Below are positions 29,108-38,048 of a DNA stretch of 64,000 nt, in pieces. The notes below the pieces were generated by a model, which saw only the letters and a program-made list of their open reading frames with translations, did not search any database and had not been told where the DNA came from. How positions within the stretch are numbered: the stretch's first letter is position 1; each line of letters starts with the position of its first letter. The position numbers and the translations under genes are program-made. The stretch lies in NCBI GenBank assembly GCA_035405645.1, contig DAONJL010000006.1, positions 10,921 to 74,920 of the forward strand, read 5' to 3'. This DNA is from DAONJL01 sp035405645 [NCBI: bacterium] (GTDB taxonomy: Bacteria > JAGOBX01 > DAONJL01).

Positions 29108-30616
29108 TTAAGATAAAATTCTATTTAACATTTTTTCAGTTGCTTCGATTGCAGCCATTACCTGGTCAGATTTGACACCAATTGTTTGCATTCCATTTGC
29201 CCAGGTTATTTTGGTTTCAACAAGAGCATTTGTTTTGCCACCTGGTGGAATTCGAACTTCATAATCTTCTAATTTTGGAATAATAATTTTTAATTTAGGA
29301 GCAATTGTTCTTAAAGCGTTCATAAAGGCATCATAACCGCCATCACCAGAACCAACAGCCTGGTATTCTTTATTTTTATAAACAAAAGTAATAGAAGCAG
29401 TTGGTGAAATCCCGGTACCTGAAACAATAACACAATTTTTTATTTCAAAAATTTTTTGTCGCGGTGTATTCAAAACATCAGAAATAATAAAAGGCAAATC
29501 ATCAATAGTTACTTCTTTTTTTATATCGCCTAATTCAATAATCTTTTTTAAAACAAGTTTTTCTTCTTCTTTTGTTAAATTTATTTTTAATTTCTTTAAA
29601 TTATATTGAAGATTTGCTTTACCACTTAATTTTCCAAGTGCATAATGCCGTTCCTGACTAAATCTTTCAGGTAATAAATTATTTGCATATAAATTGCCTT
29701 TTTTATCACCATCAGCATGAATACCAGCAGTTTGAACAAAAACATTTTCACCAGTAATAGGTTTATTAAAGGCAATTCTTTTCCCACTATATTTTTCAAC
29801 TAATTTACTTATTTCTTTAAATTTATTTTCTTTTAAATTTGTTTTAAAATTATAGAAATCATTAATACCAACAACAACTTCATCAAGAGGTGCGTTACCA
29901 GCACGTTCACCCAAACCATTTACAGTGCAATGAACAGCAGAAATACCTGCTTTTACAGCAGCGAGAGAATTAGCAGTTGCAAGACCATAATCATTATGAC
30001 CGTGAAAATCAAATTTTATATCTTTATATTTTTCAATAATCATTTTTATAAATTCATAAGTTTGGTCTGGATGTAATATTCCTAATGTATCAGGCAACAT
30101 AATTCTTTTTATGCCTATTTTTATTAATTCATCAATCATAAAAAAAACATAATCTCGTGAATGTATCATTCCATTTGACCAATCTTCTAAATAAACATTC
30201 ACATTTATTTTTTTTGACTTTACATAATTATAAACTTTCTTAATATCTTTTATATGTTCTTCTGGTGTCTTTTTTAATTGATTTGTTAAATGTTTTAAAG
30301 AACCTTTTGTTAATAAATTCAAATTAACACAGCCAACATCAAATAACCAATCAACAGATTGAGTATCATCAACAAAACCAAGAATTTCAATTTTATTTTG
30401 AAAATTATTTTTTTTAGCCCAATCAAGAATTTTTTTACAGGTGTTTTTTTCACCTTCAGAAACACGTGCTGATGCAATTTCAATTCTATCTACTTTTACT
30501 TCCTGTAATAGTTTTTCTGCTATCTTTAATTTTTCAATTAGATTGAATGAGATGCCTTTTGTCTGTTCGCCATCTCTTAATGTTGTATCCATTATTTCAA
30601 TATATTTTGTTTTCAT
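29108..30616 (-). CDS. 2-isopropylmalate synthase/citramalate synthase family enzyme
   Basis: 502 residues. The HMGL-like TIM barrel begins DTTLRDGEQ (residues 10-18), with the metal-binding FHGHND and GLGERAGNAPLDEVV. The C-terminal LeuA-type dimer/allosteric domain (about 365-502) is present, as in feedback-regulated enzymes. It condenses acetyl-CoA with a 2-oxo acid (2-oxoisovalerate for LeuA, pyruvate for CimA). I cannot decide between them; the N-terminal GISFNLIEKLKIAEKL pattern is not diagnostic. CGAGGT lies before the ATG. First gene of a five-gene minus-strand run. Confidence 0.85.
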   Translation of the reverse strand: MKTKYIEIMDTTLRDGEQTKGISFNLIEKLKIAEKLLQEVKVDRIEIASARVSEGEKNTCKKILDWAKKNNFQNKIEILGFVDDTQSVDWLFDVGCVNLNLLTKGSLKHLTNQLKKTPEEHIKDIKKVYNYVKSKKINVNVYLEDWSNGMIHSRDYVFFMIDELIKIGIKRIMLPDTLGILHPDQTYEFIKMIIEKYKDIKFDFHGHNDYGLATANSLAAVKAGISAVHCTVNGLGERAGNAPLDEVVVGINDFYNFKTNLKENKFKEISKLVEKYSGKRIAFNKPITGENVFVQTAGIHADGDKKGNLYANNLLPERFSQERHYALGKLSGKANLQYNLKKLKINLTKEEEKLVLKKIIELGDIKKEVTIDDLPFIISDVLNTPRQKIFEIKNCVIVSGTGISPTASITFVYKNKEYQAVGSGDGGYDAFMNALRTIAPKLKIIIPKLEDYEVRIPPGGKTNALVETKITWANGMQTIGVKSDQVMAAIEATEKMLNRILS

Positions 30617-30645
30617 AATTTTACCTCGAAAAAAATATTAAATAA

Positions 30646-30674
30646 TTAATAAACTGATTTTTAATTTTTGTCAA
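30646..30674 (-). promoter_or_regulatory. Promoter of the isopropylmalate-synthase-like operon
   Basis: On the minus strand, TTGACA (30669-30674), a 17-base spacer and TATTAA (30646-30651). The leader is about 23 bases. A plus-strand TTGACA (30685-30690) lies back to back and probably serves the SRP RNA, but its -10 element is not clear. Confidence 0.6.
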
Positions 30675-30741
30675 TATTTTTTATTTGACAAATTAAAAAA
30701 AAAATATTAAAAAATATAAACTCATTTAAAGAAAAAAAAAT

Positions 30742-31006
30742 AAGTGCTAAGCGGGGTTTTAGCGGAACCTTGTAACTCGCAATCCGCTATAGCGAGGCTG
30801 AAGCCCAACTAAGGATATTTTTCTTTAAGATTGCTTTTTAATAAGTAGCGTTGAAAGTTAGGTCTTGCGCAATAGAGGGTATCAAAACCCCGACAGGACC
30901 GGAAGGTAGCATCGGTATGATATTTTTCTATGTGCCGCAAGAGTGCCTGACTGGAGCTGGCTGTTAAAAAGCGCTTACTGAAAAATACTCGAAGTTGGGT
31001 GCACTT
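30742..31006 (+). ncRNA. ffs: Signal recognition particle RNA, large form with Alu domain
   Basis: About 265 nucleotides. The S-domain core CAGGACCGGAAGGTAGCA is at 30894-30911, followed by the returning GTGCCGCAAG strand. The 5' part (GTGCTAAGCGGGG, then GCAATCCGCTATAGC) matches from memory the Alu domain of the B. subtilis scRNA. The ends pair (AAGTGC at 30742-30747 with GCACTT at 31001-31006) and a T-run follows as a likely terminator. It scaffolds the Ffh-based particle; ffh is 15 kb downstream. As in B. subtilis, it lies just upstream of dnaX. Its base composition is far richer in G+C than its surroundings. Confidence 0.96.
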
Positions 31007-31029
31007 TTTTTAATAAAAAAGTTAGAAAT

Positions 31030-32664
31030 ATGAAAAAAGATAATTATAGAGTTTTTGCACGAAAATATAGACCTCAACTTTTTAAGGAAGTAATAGGTCA
31101 AACACATATAATACAAACATTAAAAAATTCGTTGAAATATAATAGAATTGCGCATGCTTATATTTTCAGTGGACCGCGTGGAATAGGAAAAACAACAATT
31201 GCAAGAATTTTTTCAAAAGCATTAAATTGTCTAAATTTACAAGAAGATATTGAGCCTTGTAATAAATGTGCTAATTGTTTAGCAATTATGGAAGGTAGCA
31301 GTATTGATGTAATGGAAATAGATGGTGCGTCAAATCGAGGAATAGAAGAAGTACGAGCATTAAGAGAAAATGTAAAATTTGCACCGACAAATTCAAGATA
31401 CAAGATTTATATTATTGATGAAGTACATATGGTTACATCAGCTGCATTTAATGCATTATTAAAGACATTAGAAGAACCACCTGAATATATTATTTTTTTA
31501 TTTGCTACAACTGAAATACATAAATTACCAGAAACAATTTTATCGCGCTGTCAAAAATTTTATCTTAATAGATTATCAGAAGAAAAAATAATTGAAGCAT
31601 TAAATAGAATAATAAAAGAAGAAAATTTAAAAGTAGATGAGAAAGTACTTGCATATATAGTTAATAAAGCAGATGGCGCATTAAGAGATGCTGAAAGTTT
31701 ATTAGACCAGATTGTTTCATTTGCAGGAAAAGAAGTTAAATATGATGAAGTAATAAAAGTTTTAGGTATTTTAGAAATTGATTTGTTTTTCAATTTTATA
31801 AATGCAATAATTAATAATGATTATAAAAAAATTTTTGAATTAGTTCATAACATTTTAATTCAAGGAAATGATTTTTCAAAATTTTTAGAAGATTTATTAG
31901 AACAATTTCATTTAATTTTATTAGCAAAGACAATTGGAAAAGATTTAAGTGAAAGAAGAAAAGATTTAAGTAAAGAGTATATTGAAAAATATTTATATTA
32001 TGCAGAAAAATTTACAATATTTCAATTAAGAAATATTGTAAATGAATTATTAAATAGCATAAATTTAGCAAAATATACATCGCAAATAAGAATTCTTGTT
32101 GAAGTAACTTTATTTAAAATAATTGAAATAAAGAATTCAATTGATATTTCAAATATTTTAAATAGATTAAATGAATTTGAAAACTATTTAAAAAATAATA
32201 AAATACTAATAAATAAAGCAACAGAAATGAAATTAACATCAGATAAAATAGAAACAGAGCAAAAAAGAATAATAAGTGAAACAAATATAAAAAAAGATAA
32301 TGAACAAATAATCAAAGAAGCATTTGAAATATTAAAAGATGAATTAATTTTAATAAATGATATAAAAGAAATAGAAATAGAAAAAATAGAAAAGAATGTA
32401 ATATATTTAAATATATGTAAAATAAATGAATTAAAAAAGAAGAGAATAAATCAAGCAAAAAAAAGGTTAGAAGAAGCATTTTCAAAAGTATTAAATAAAG
32501 ATATATCATTAGAAATAATTGATAAAAAAGAAGATAATGAAGATATATTTGAAAAAATGATGAATAAAAATAAAGAAAATAAAATACCAATTGAAGTTCG
32601 GGAAAATAAAATAGTAAAAACAATACTTGAAAAAGTTGGAGGCGAAATAATTAAAGTTGAATAA
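31030..32664 (+). CDS. dnaX: DNA polymerase III subunits gamma and tau
   Basis: 544 residues. FARKYRPQLFKEVIGQ opens the AAA+ clamp-loader domain, with Walker A GPRGIGKTT, the zinc cluster (CNKCANC preceded by a Cys), Walker B IIDEVHM and the SRC motif of sensor 1. The C-terminal 170 residues are charged and diverged. It loads the sliding clamp and holds polymerase cores. It follows the SRP RNA by 24 bases. There is an A8 run near codon 478, but no good case for a programmed frameshift. Confidence 0.96.
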   Translation: MKKDNYRVFARKYRPQLFKEVIGQTHIIQTLKNSLKYNRIAHAYIFSGPRGIGKTTIARIFSKALNCLNLQEDIEPCNKCANCLAIMEGSSIDVMEIDGASNRGIEEVRALRENVKFAPTNSRYKIYIIDEVHMVTSAAFNALLKTLEEPPEYIIFLFATTEIHKLPETILSRCQKFYLNRLSEEKIIEALNRIIKEENLKVDEKVLAYIVNKADGALRDAESLLDQIVSFAGKEVKYDEVIKVLGILEIDLFFNFINAIINNDYKKIFELVHNILIQGNDFSKFLEDLLEQFHLILLAKTIGKDLSERRKDLSKEYIEKYLYYAEKFTIFQLRNIVNELLNSINLAKYTSQIRILVEVTLFKIIEIKNSIDISNILNRLNEFENYLKNNKILINKATEMKLTSDKIETEQKRIISETNIKKDNEQIIKEAFEILKDELILINDIKEIEIEKIEKNVIYLNICKINELKKKRINQAKKRLEEAFSKVLNKDISLEIIDKKEDNEDIFEKMMNKNKENKIPIEVRENKIVKTILEKVGGEIIKVE

Positions 32665-32676
32665 GGAGAAAAAAAT

Positions 32677-32982
32677 ATGAGTAAGCAAAAAAATGAATTT
32701 ATGAAAATGTTTAATAAATTACAGAGTGATATGTTAGGCAATTTAACAAAGGATTTAGAGAATAAAGAAGTAACGGGCACAGCAGCTGGCGATATGGTAA
32801 AAATCACATTATCAGGTGATTATAAAATTAAAAGTTTAAAAATAGCAAAAGATTTAGTTGACCCAAATGATGTAGAATTTTTAGAAGATTCAATTATAGC
32901 AGCATATAATGATGCATCAAAAAAATTACAGGAAATATTAAGTGAAATGCCGAGTCAATTATTAAATAAATTCAAATTTTAA
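32677..32982 (+). CDS. ybaB: YbaB/EbfC nucleoid-associated protein
   Basis: 101 residues, the normal length for this small DNA-binding dimer. The conserved core EVTGTAAGDMVKITLSGDYKIKSLKI is recognisable in the middle, with helices on either side. AAGGAG precedes the ATG and dnaX ends 12 bases upstream, the widespread dnaX-ybaB pair. recR, which usually follows, is missing and rpmH comes instead. Confidence 0.93.
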   Translation: MSKQKNEFMKMFNKLQSDMLGNLTKDLENKEVTGTAAGDMVKITLSGDYKIKSLKIAKDLVDPNDVEFLEDSIIAAYNDASKKLQEILSEMPSQLLNKFKF

Positions 32983-32997
32983 CTGGAGGAAAAAATA

Positions 32998-33132
32998 ATG
33001 AAGAGAACATTTCAACCACACATTAAAAGAAGAAAAACTACACATGGATTTCGAAGAAGAATGAGAACAAAAGATGGAAGAAAAGTATTAAATAGACGGA
33101 GAGCAAAAGGCAGAAAAAGAATAAGTGTATGA
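32998..33132 (+). CDS. rpmH: Ribosomal protein L34
   Basis: 44 codons plus stop. It begins [18 protein letters not shown] and continues [20 protein letters not shown], the complete L34 sequence. CTGGAGG lies 8 bases before the ATG. It stands between ybaB and rnpA; rpmH-rnpA-yidD-yidC is the order usually found next to the replication origin. Confidence 0.97.
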   Translation: MKRTFQPHIKRRKTTHGFRRRMRTKDGRKVLNRRRAKGRKRISV

Positions 33133-33133
33133 A

Positions 33134-33490
33134 ATGAATTTTAAATTTAAAAAATATGAACATCTAAAGAGACAAAAAGATTTTGAAAAAGTTTTTAGAA
33201 ATGGTTCTAAAAAAATTTCAGATAAATTTATTATTTATTATATTAAAAATAATTTACCATATTCAAGGATTGGAATTTCAATAAAAAGGAAAATAGGTAA
33301 AGCAGTAAAACGAAATAGGATAAGAAGATTAATAAGAGAATATTTTAGATTGAATAAACATAGATTTATTGATAGATTTGATTTTTTATTTGTTGTTCGA
33401 GAAAATTTTGATTTGTTTAATTATGTAGAAGTTAGTAATGAACTTGAAATATTATTAAATGATTTATTAAATAAAAAAGTAGATGATTAA
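33134..33490 (+). CDS. rnpA: Ribonuclease P protein component
   Basis: 118 residues from the ATG at 33134, one base after the rpmH stop; a GTG at 33125 inside rpmH is the alternative. Conserved parts are LKRQKDFEKVFRNG, RIGISIKRKIGKAVKRNRIRRLIRE (the RNR motif that binds pre-tRNA and P RNA) and DFLFVVRE. It assists the catalytic RNA in 5' maturation of tRNAs; that RNA is not in the window. Overlaps yidD by 8 bases. Confidence 0.95.
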   Translation: MNFKFKKYEHLKRQKDFEKVFRNGSKKISDKFIIYYIKNNLPYSRIGISIKRKIGKAVKRNRIRRLIREYFRLNKHRFIDRFDFLFVVRENFDLFNYVEVSNELEILLNDLLNKKVDD

Positions 33491-33695
33491 AAAATTTTTA
33501 ATTATATTAATTAAATTTTATCAAAAATATATTAGTATTTTTATACCACCAGTTTGTAGGTTTGAACCGAGTTGTTCTGAATATGCAATATTATCATTAA
33601 AGAAATATAATTTATTCAAAGCATTATTATTAATTATTAAACGAATAATAAGATGTAATCCATTATGTAATGGTGGTATAGATTATCCATACTAA
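33483..33695 (+). CDS. yidD: Membrane protein insertion efficiency factor YidD
   Basis: 70 residues. An N-terminal amphipathic helix is followed by the family signature CRFEPSCSEYA and IIRCNPLCNGGIDYPY. It is a small inner-membrane-associated protein that aids YidC-dependent insertion. Tightly packed between rnpA (8-base overlap) and yidC (15-base gap). Confidence 0.96.
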   Translation: MIKKFLIILIKFYQKYISIFIPPVCRFEPSCSEYAILSLKKYNLFKALLLIIKRIIRCNPLCNGGIDYPY

Positions 33696-33710
33696 GAAGA
33701 AAGGTGAAAA

Positions 33711-35405
33711 ATGAATTTTAGATTATTATTAGCAATAGCATTATCTTTTTTATTTATTTATATTTATCAAATATACTTTTTACCACAACCAGAAATTCAA
33801 AAGAAGAGTAATATAACAGAAAGAAAAGAAGAAGAAAAAATAATATCGGATACAGAAAAAATTCGAGCAATTACATCTGCTATTTCTGATACATTATCTA
33901 ATATAAATCCAATAATAGTTGATACAGAACAAGTAAAAGAATATAAAGAAGAAATATTGGAGAATTCAAAATTAATAATTACATTTCAAAATGTAGAAGC
34001 AAGTATAAAATCGATAAAATTAAAAGAATTTTATTTAACAGATAATAAAGAGAAAAATATTGAGTTAAATAATTATGAAGAAGAAAAAAATATTGCACCA
34101 TTAAAAATGCTTTTTGAATTCAATGAAGAAGAAATACAAAAAAACAATTATTATAAAATTCAAAAGATTAATAATAAAACAATTATTTTTGAAAGACAGG
34201 AAAAAATATATAATAATTATCCAATAGAAATAAAGAAGGAATATAAAATAAATGAAGAAAATTATATAATTGATTTTCAGATAAAAATAAAAAATTTAAC
34301 AGAACAGGAAATAACACTTGATGGATTTAAGATAGCAGAAAATACGAGAGATGAAATAGTTGGAAGTTTTGCATTATTGTGGTTTCCTGGAATAAAAAAT
34401 GATAATCCAAAAGATAGGATTGTTCCAAATGTTTTGTATAGTTCAAATAAATCAATTTCAAAATTAGTAGAAGCAGGAAAAATAAGTATAAATAAAAAAT
34501 TTGAATTTGATGAAATAAAAGCAGGTAATCCAGATTGGTTATGTGCAGGTTCAACTTATTTTGCAAATATATTAATACCATTAGAAGGAACAAAAATAAA
34601 AGGATTTGAGGGAATAAAATCAACACAAACTGCTGGTTTTATAGCAATAATTGATGAATTAAAATTTTCACCATTAGAAGAAAAAGTTCTAAATTTTAAA
34701 ATATATTCAGGTCCAAAAAAATATGATATATTAAAAAATATTTTACCAGAATTAAAACTACAAAATTCAATTGATTTTGGTTGGACAAAAGGAATAGCAG
34801 TGTTATTATTACAAATATTAAATTGGTTTTATAAAATAATACCTGATTATGGAGTAGCAATAATTTTATTAACAATTTTAGTTAATATTATATTATATCC
34901 ATTAAAACATAAAAGTGCAGTGTCAATGGAAGCAACGAAAAAATTTCAGCCACAAATAAATGCATTAAAAGAGAAATATAAAAATGATAAACGAAAATTA
35001 AATGAAGAATTAATGGCATTATATAGAGAGCATAAAATAAATCCATTAGGTGGCTGTCTTCCATTATTATTACAAATTCCAATTTTTTTTGGTTTATATA
35101 ATATGCTTGCTTATGCAATTGAATTAAGAAATTCTAAATTTAATTATACCTGGATAAAAGATTTATCATCAGCTGACCCATATTATATTCTTCCAATTTT
35201 ATTTGGCTTAACAATGGTAGTTCAGCAGAAAATGTCACCTATGCCAAATGCAGAACAACAAAAAATAATGATGTGGTTTATGCCTATATTTTTAACTTTT
35301 TTATTTTTAAATTTTTCATCCGGTCTTGTTCTTTATTTTTTAGTTAATAATATTATTGGTATAATTCAGCAATATATAATACATAAAAAAATTATAAAAG
35401 AATAA
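33711..35405 (+). CDS. yidC: Membrane protein insertase YidC
   Basis: 564 residues, the Gram-negative form with a large periplasmic domain. An N-terminal membrane helix (about 4-20) precedes a beta-rich P1 domain (about 70-350), then the conserved five-helix insertase core from about 365 with NWFYKIIPDYGVAIILLTILV, QINALKEKYKNDKRKLNEE, NPLGGCLPLLLQIPIFFGLY and the terminal FLNFSSGLVLYF. It inserts and folds inner-membrane proteins alone or with Sec. The P1 domain supports a double-membrane cell. AAGGTGA precedes the ATG. Confidence 0.97.
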   Translation: MNFRLLLAIALSFLFIYIYQIYFLPQPEIQKKSNITERKEEEKIISDTEKIRAITSAISDTLSNINPIIVDTEQVKEYKEEILENSKLIITFQNVEASIKSIKLKEFYLTDNKEKNIELNNYEEEKNIAPLKMLFEFNEEEIQKNNYYKIQKINNKTIIFERQEKIYNNYPIEIKKEYKINEENYIIDFQIKIKNLTEQEITLDGFKIAENTRDEIVGSFALLWFPGIKNDNPKDRIVPNVLYSSNKSISKLVEAGKISINKKFEFDEIKAGNPDWLCAGSTYFANILIPLEGTKIKGFEGIKSTQTAGFIAIIDELKFSPLEEKVLNFKIYSGPKKYDILKNILPELKLQNSIDFGWTKGIAVLLLQILNWFYKIIPDYGVAIILLTILVNIILYPLKHKSAVSMEATKKFQPQINALKEKYKNDKRKLNEELMALYREHKINPLGGCLPLLLQIPIFFGLYNMLAYAIELRNSKFNYTWIKDLSSADPYYILPILFGLTMVVQQKMSPMPNAEQQKIMMWFMPIFLTFLFLNFSSGLVLYFLVNNIIGIIQQYIIHKKIIKE

Positions 35406-35417
35406 AGGTGATGAATT

Positions 35418-35921
35418 ATGATAGAACATACTTTAATTATTATCAAACCAGATGGATTAGTAAAATCATTAACAGGAAATATATTAACAAGATTATCAGA
35501 AGCAAAATTAAGAATATTAGGCGCTAAGGTAGTAAGAGTGACAAGAAGATTGGCTAAAAAGCATTATGCAGGTTTAAAAGATAAACCTTTTTTTGAAGAC
35601 TTGATAAAATACATTATGGGAGAATATCATAATTGTCATCGTGTGCTTGCTATGGTTTATAGTGGTGAAGATGCTATTTCTAAAATTCGTGATATAGTTG
35701 GTTCGACTAACCCTGAAAAAGCAAATCCAGTATCAATTCGAGGTGCATATGGAAGAATAACAACATCAGGAGTTTTTGAAAATGTTATACACGCTTCAGA
35801 TAGTCGAGAAGCAGCAGAAAAAGAAATTAAATTATGGTTTAAGCCATCAGAAATTGTAGAGAAAATATATCCAACAAAAATAATTACAGTAAAATCAAAA
35901 AAAGAAATTGTATGGAAGTAA
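35418..35921 (+). CDS. ndk: Nucleoside-diphosphate kinase
   Basis: 167 residues, longer than the usual 140-150 because of an insertion around residues 58-95 and a lysine-rich tail. It opens HTLIIIKPDGLVK; the phosphohistidine is His125 (NVIHASDS), preceded by RGAYGRITTSGVFEN. It equilibrates NTPs and NDPs. Its position after yidC and before pyrC is unusual but fits a nucleotide block with pyrC and pyrK. Overlaps the pyrC start by 10 bases. Confidence 0.93.
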   Translation: MIEHTLIIIKPDGLVKSLTGNILTRLSEAKLRILGAKVVRVTRRLAKKHYAGLKDKPFFEDLIKYIMGEYHNCHRVLAMVYSGEDAISKIRDIVGSTNPEKANPVSIRGAYGRITTSGVFENVIHASDSREAAEKEIKLWFKPSEIVEKIYPTKIITVKSKKEIVWK

Positions 35922-37234
35922 GTAAAAAGGATTTATGTTTAAAAAATGGTAAAGTTGTATTAGAAAAAGAAATAATAAAAAAAGATATTCTTATTAAAAA
36001 TGGAAGAATAGCAGCAATTGAAAATATTATTAATGCTGATTGTGAAGAAATAAATTGCGATGATAGAATAATTTTACCCTGTCTTTGTGATTTACATTGT
36101 CATTTAAGAGAACCTGGTTATGAATATAAAGAAACAATCGAAAGTGGCGCGCAAGCAGCATTATTTTCAGGTTTTTCTACAATCGTAATGATGCCAAATA
36201 CTAATCCAGCGATTGATAATGCTGAACTTGTAAAAAAAATAAAAGATAAAATTTCTAAATTAAATTTACCAATAGAAATAATAATTTGTGGAGCAATAAG
36301 TAAAAATCGAGAAAGTAAAGAATTATCAGAAATAGAAGAAATGGTTAAAGCAGGAATAAAAATGATTAGTGATGATGGTTCATCAGTAAAAAATGCAGGA
36401 ATATTACGAGAAGCAATGGAATTAGCAAAAAGGAATAATTTAATTATTTCATCACATTGTGAGGATAATGATTTAACTAATAAAGGTGTTTTTAATGAAG
36501 GAAAAATTAGTCAAAAATATAAAATAAAAGGAATGCCAGCAATAGCAGAAGAAATAATAATAGAAAGAGATTTGCGTTTAGCAGAATTTACAAATTGTAA
36601 AATACATATTCAACATTTATCAACAGCAGAAGGATTAAATATAATAAAAAGATTTAAAGAAAAAAATGTAAAAGTAAGTTGTGAAGTTACTCCACATCAT
36701 TTAATTTTTTCGGAAGATGATATTGAAGAAAATAATTTATCAAATTATAAAATGAATCCACCATTGAGAAGAAAAGAAGATTGTGAAAAATTAATAGAAG
36801 GAATAAAAGAAGGAATAATAGATTGTATAGCAACAGACCACGCACCACATTCAGAAGAAGAAAAAAAAGTAAATATTGAAAAAGCACCATTTGGAATAAT
36901 TGGATTTGAAACTGCACTAATATCATTATATCATTATTTAATAAAAAATAAAAAAATAAGTTGGAATGATTTAGTTCGAGTATTTACAAATAATCCAAGA
37001 AAATTATTAAATTTAGAATCAATAAATATAGCAGTAAAAAATAAAGCAAATTTAATTGTTTTTAATCCAGATGGGCAAACAAAATTTAATAAAGAATATT
37101 TTAAATCAAAAAGTAAAAACACACCATTATTAAATAAAACATTAGATGGAGAAATAGAAAAGATAATTATAGAAAATAAAATAATAAATAAAGAAAAAAG
37201 TGGTGAAATATGCAAGAACAAAAATGTCAAATAA
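35912..37234 (+). CDS. pyrC: Dihydroorotase
   Basis: 440 residues, the longer class I type. Metal ligands appear in DLHCHLREPG, then STIVMMPNTNPAID, HCED, HIQHLSTAEG and the catalytic CIATDHAPHS. It cyclises carbamoyl-aspartate to dihydroorotate in pyrimidine synthesis. The start lies inside the end of ndk and the end overlaps pyrK by 25 bases, implying coupled expression. pyrB and pyrD are not in the window. Confidence 0.96.
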   Translation: MEVSKKDLCLKNGKVVLEKEIIKKDILIKNGRIAAIENIINADCEEINCDDRIILPCLCDLHCHLREPGYEYKETIESGAQAALFSGFSTIVMMPNTNPAIDNAELVKKIKDKISKLNLPIEIIICGAISKNRESKELSEIEEMVKAGIKMISDDGSSVKNAGILREAMELAKRNNLIISSHCEDNDLTNKGVFNEGKISQKYKIKGMPAIAEEIIIERDLRLAEFTNCKIHIQHLSTAEGLNIIKRFKEKNVKVSCEVTPHHLIFSEDDIEENNLSNYKMNPPLRRKEDCEKLIEGIKEGIIDCIATDHAPHSEEEKKVNIEKAPFGIIGFETALISLYHYLIKNKKISWNDLVRVFTNNPRKLLNLESINIAVKNKANLIVFNPDGQTKFNKEYFKSKSKNTPLLNKTLDGEIEKIIIENKIINKEKSGEICKNKNVK

Positions 37235-37962
37235 TAAAAAATATAAATATAGCAAAGAATATTTATTTAATGGAATTAAAATTAAAAGAAAATGAAAAAA
37301 GTAATGCAGGACAATTTATACAAATATTATGCCGTCAACCAGAACAGGTTGACCCATATTTAAGAAGACCGTTTAGTATTTTTTTTCAAGAAAAAGAAAA
37401 ATTACAGATAGTATATAAGGTCATAGGAAAGGGAACAAAATATTTAAGCAATTTACAGAAAGATAGTTATGTTTCAATTATTTATCCACTTGGGAATGGA
37501 TTTAGTATTCAAGAAAAAGATAAAAAAGTTTTGATAATTAGTGGAGGAATTGGTATAGCAGGCTTAAATTATTTAATAAAAATATTAGAACAAAAAAATA
37601 TTTATTATAAATTACTTGCTGGTTTTGAAAGTAAAGAAAGTATGCCAGAATTTGTAAATAATTATAAATTTGAAAAAAGGATAATTTTTAATGAAGAAGG
37701 ATTTGTAACAGATTTATTAGAAAGAGAAGAATTAAAAAAATATGATAAAGCATATATTTGTGGTCCAATGTTGATGATAAAAAATACAATAAAAAAAATA
37801 GAGTATAAAATAAATGATATAGAAGTATCACTCGAAGAAAGAATGGGATGTGGAATTGGGATATGTTATACCTGTCCAGTAAAAAAGAAAAATGAAGATG
37901 GTTATTATCGTGTTTGTAAAGATGGTCCAGTCTTTAAATATTCTCTAATAGAAATAAATTAA
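37210..37962 (+). CDS. pyrK: Dihydroorotate dehydrogenase electron transfer subunit
   Basis: 250 residues. The FAD-binding beta barrel has RRPFSIF; the NAD(P)-binding Rossmann part has ISGGIGIAGL and YICGPMLMI; the C-terminal 2Fe-2S cluster cysteines are in GCGIGICYTC and YRVCKDG. It passes electrons from NADH to the catalytic PyrD of the type 1B dihydroorotate dehydrogenase. Its start (GTGGTGA before ATG) is inside pyrC. PyrD must be encoded elsewhere. Confidence 0.95.
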   Translation: MQEQKCQIIKNINIAKNIYLMELKLKENEKSNAGQFIQILCRQPEQVDPYLRRPFSIFFQEKEKLQIVYKVIGKGTKYLSNLQKDSYVSIIYPLGNGFSIQEKDKKVLIISGGIGIAGLNYLIKILEQKNIYYKLLAGFESKESMPEFVNNYKFEKRIIFNEEGFVTDLLEREELKKYDKAYICGPMLMIKNTIKKIEYKINDIEVSLEERMGCGIGICYTCPVKKKNEDGYYRVCKDGPVFKYSLIEIN

Positions 37963-37981
37963 AAAATTTTTTTCTTTTTAC

Positions 37982-38009
37982 TTGAAATTTAAAAATAATA
38001 ATATATAAT
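37982..38009 (+). promoter_or_regulatory. Promoter of kamA
   Basis: TTGAAA (37982-37987), a 16-base spacer and a perfect TATAAT (38004-38009). The leader is about 33 bases and contains GAGGAGG at 38024-38030. Confidence 0.7.
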
Positions 38010-38048
38010 AAAAAAAAATTTTTGAGGAGGTGTTAAATTTATTTTTTT

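Noticed and set aside
30617-30741. Divergent, A+T-rich gap as replication origin
   Set aside because: Only 125 bases, filled by two promoters; no DnaA-box cluster and no dnaA nearby.
32457-32464. A8 run in dnaX as a programmed frameshift or slippage site for the gamma subunit
   Set aside because: It lies at about codon 478 of 544, far from the usual domain boundary, no stimulatory hairpin is seen, and poly-A runs are everywhere in this genome.
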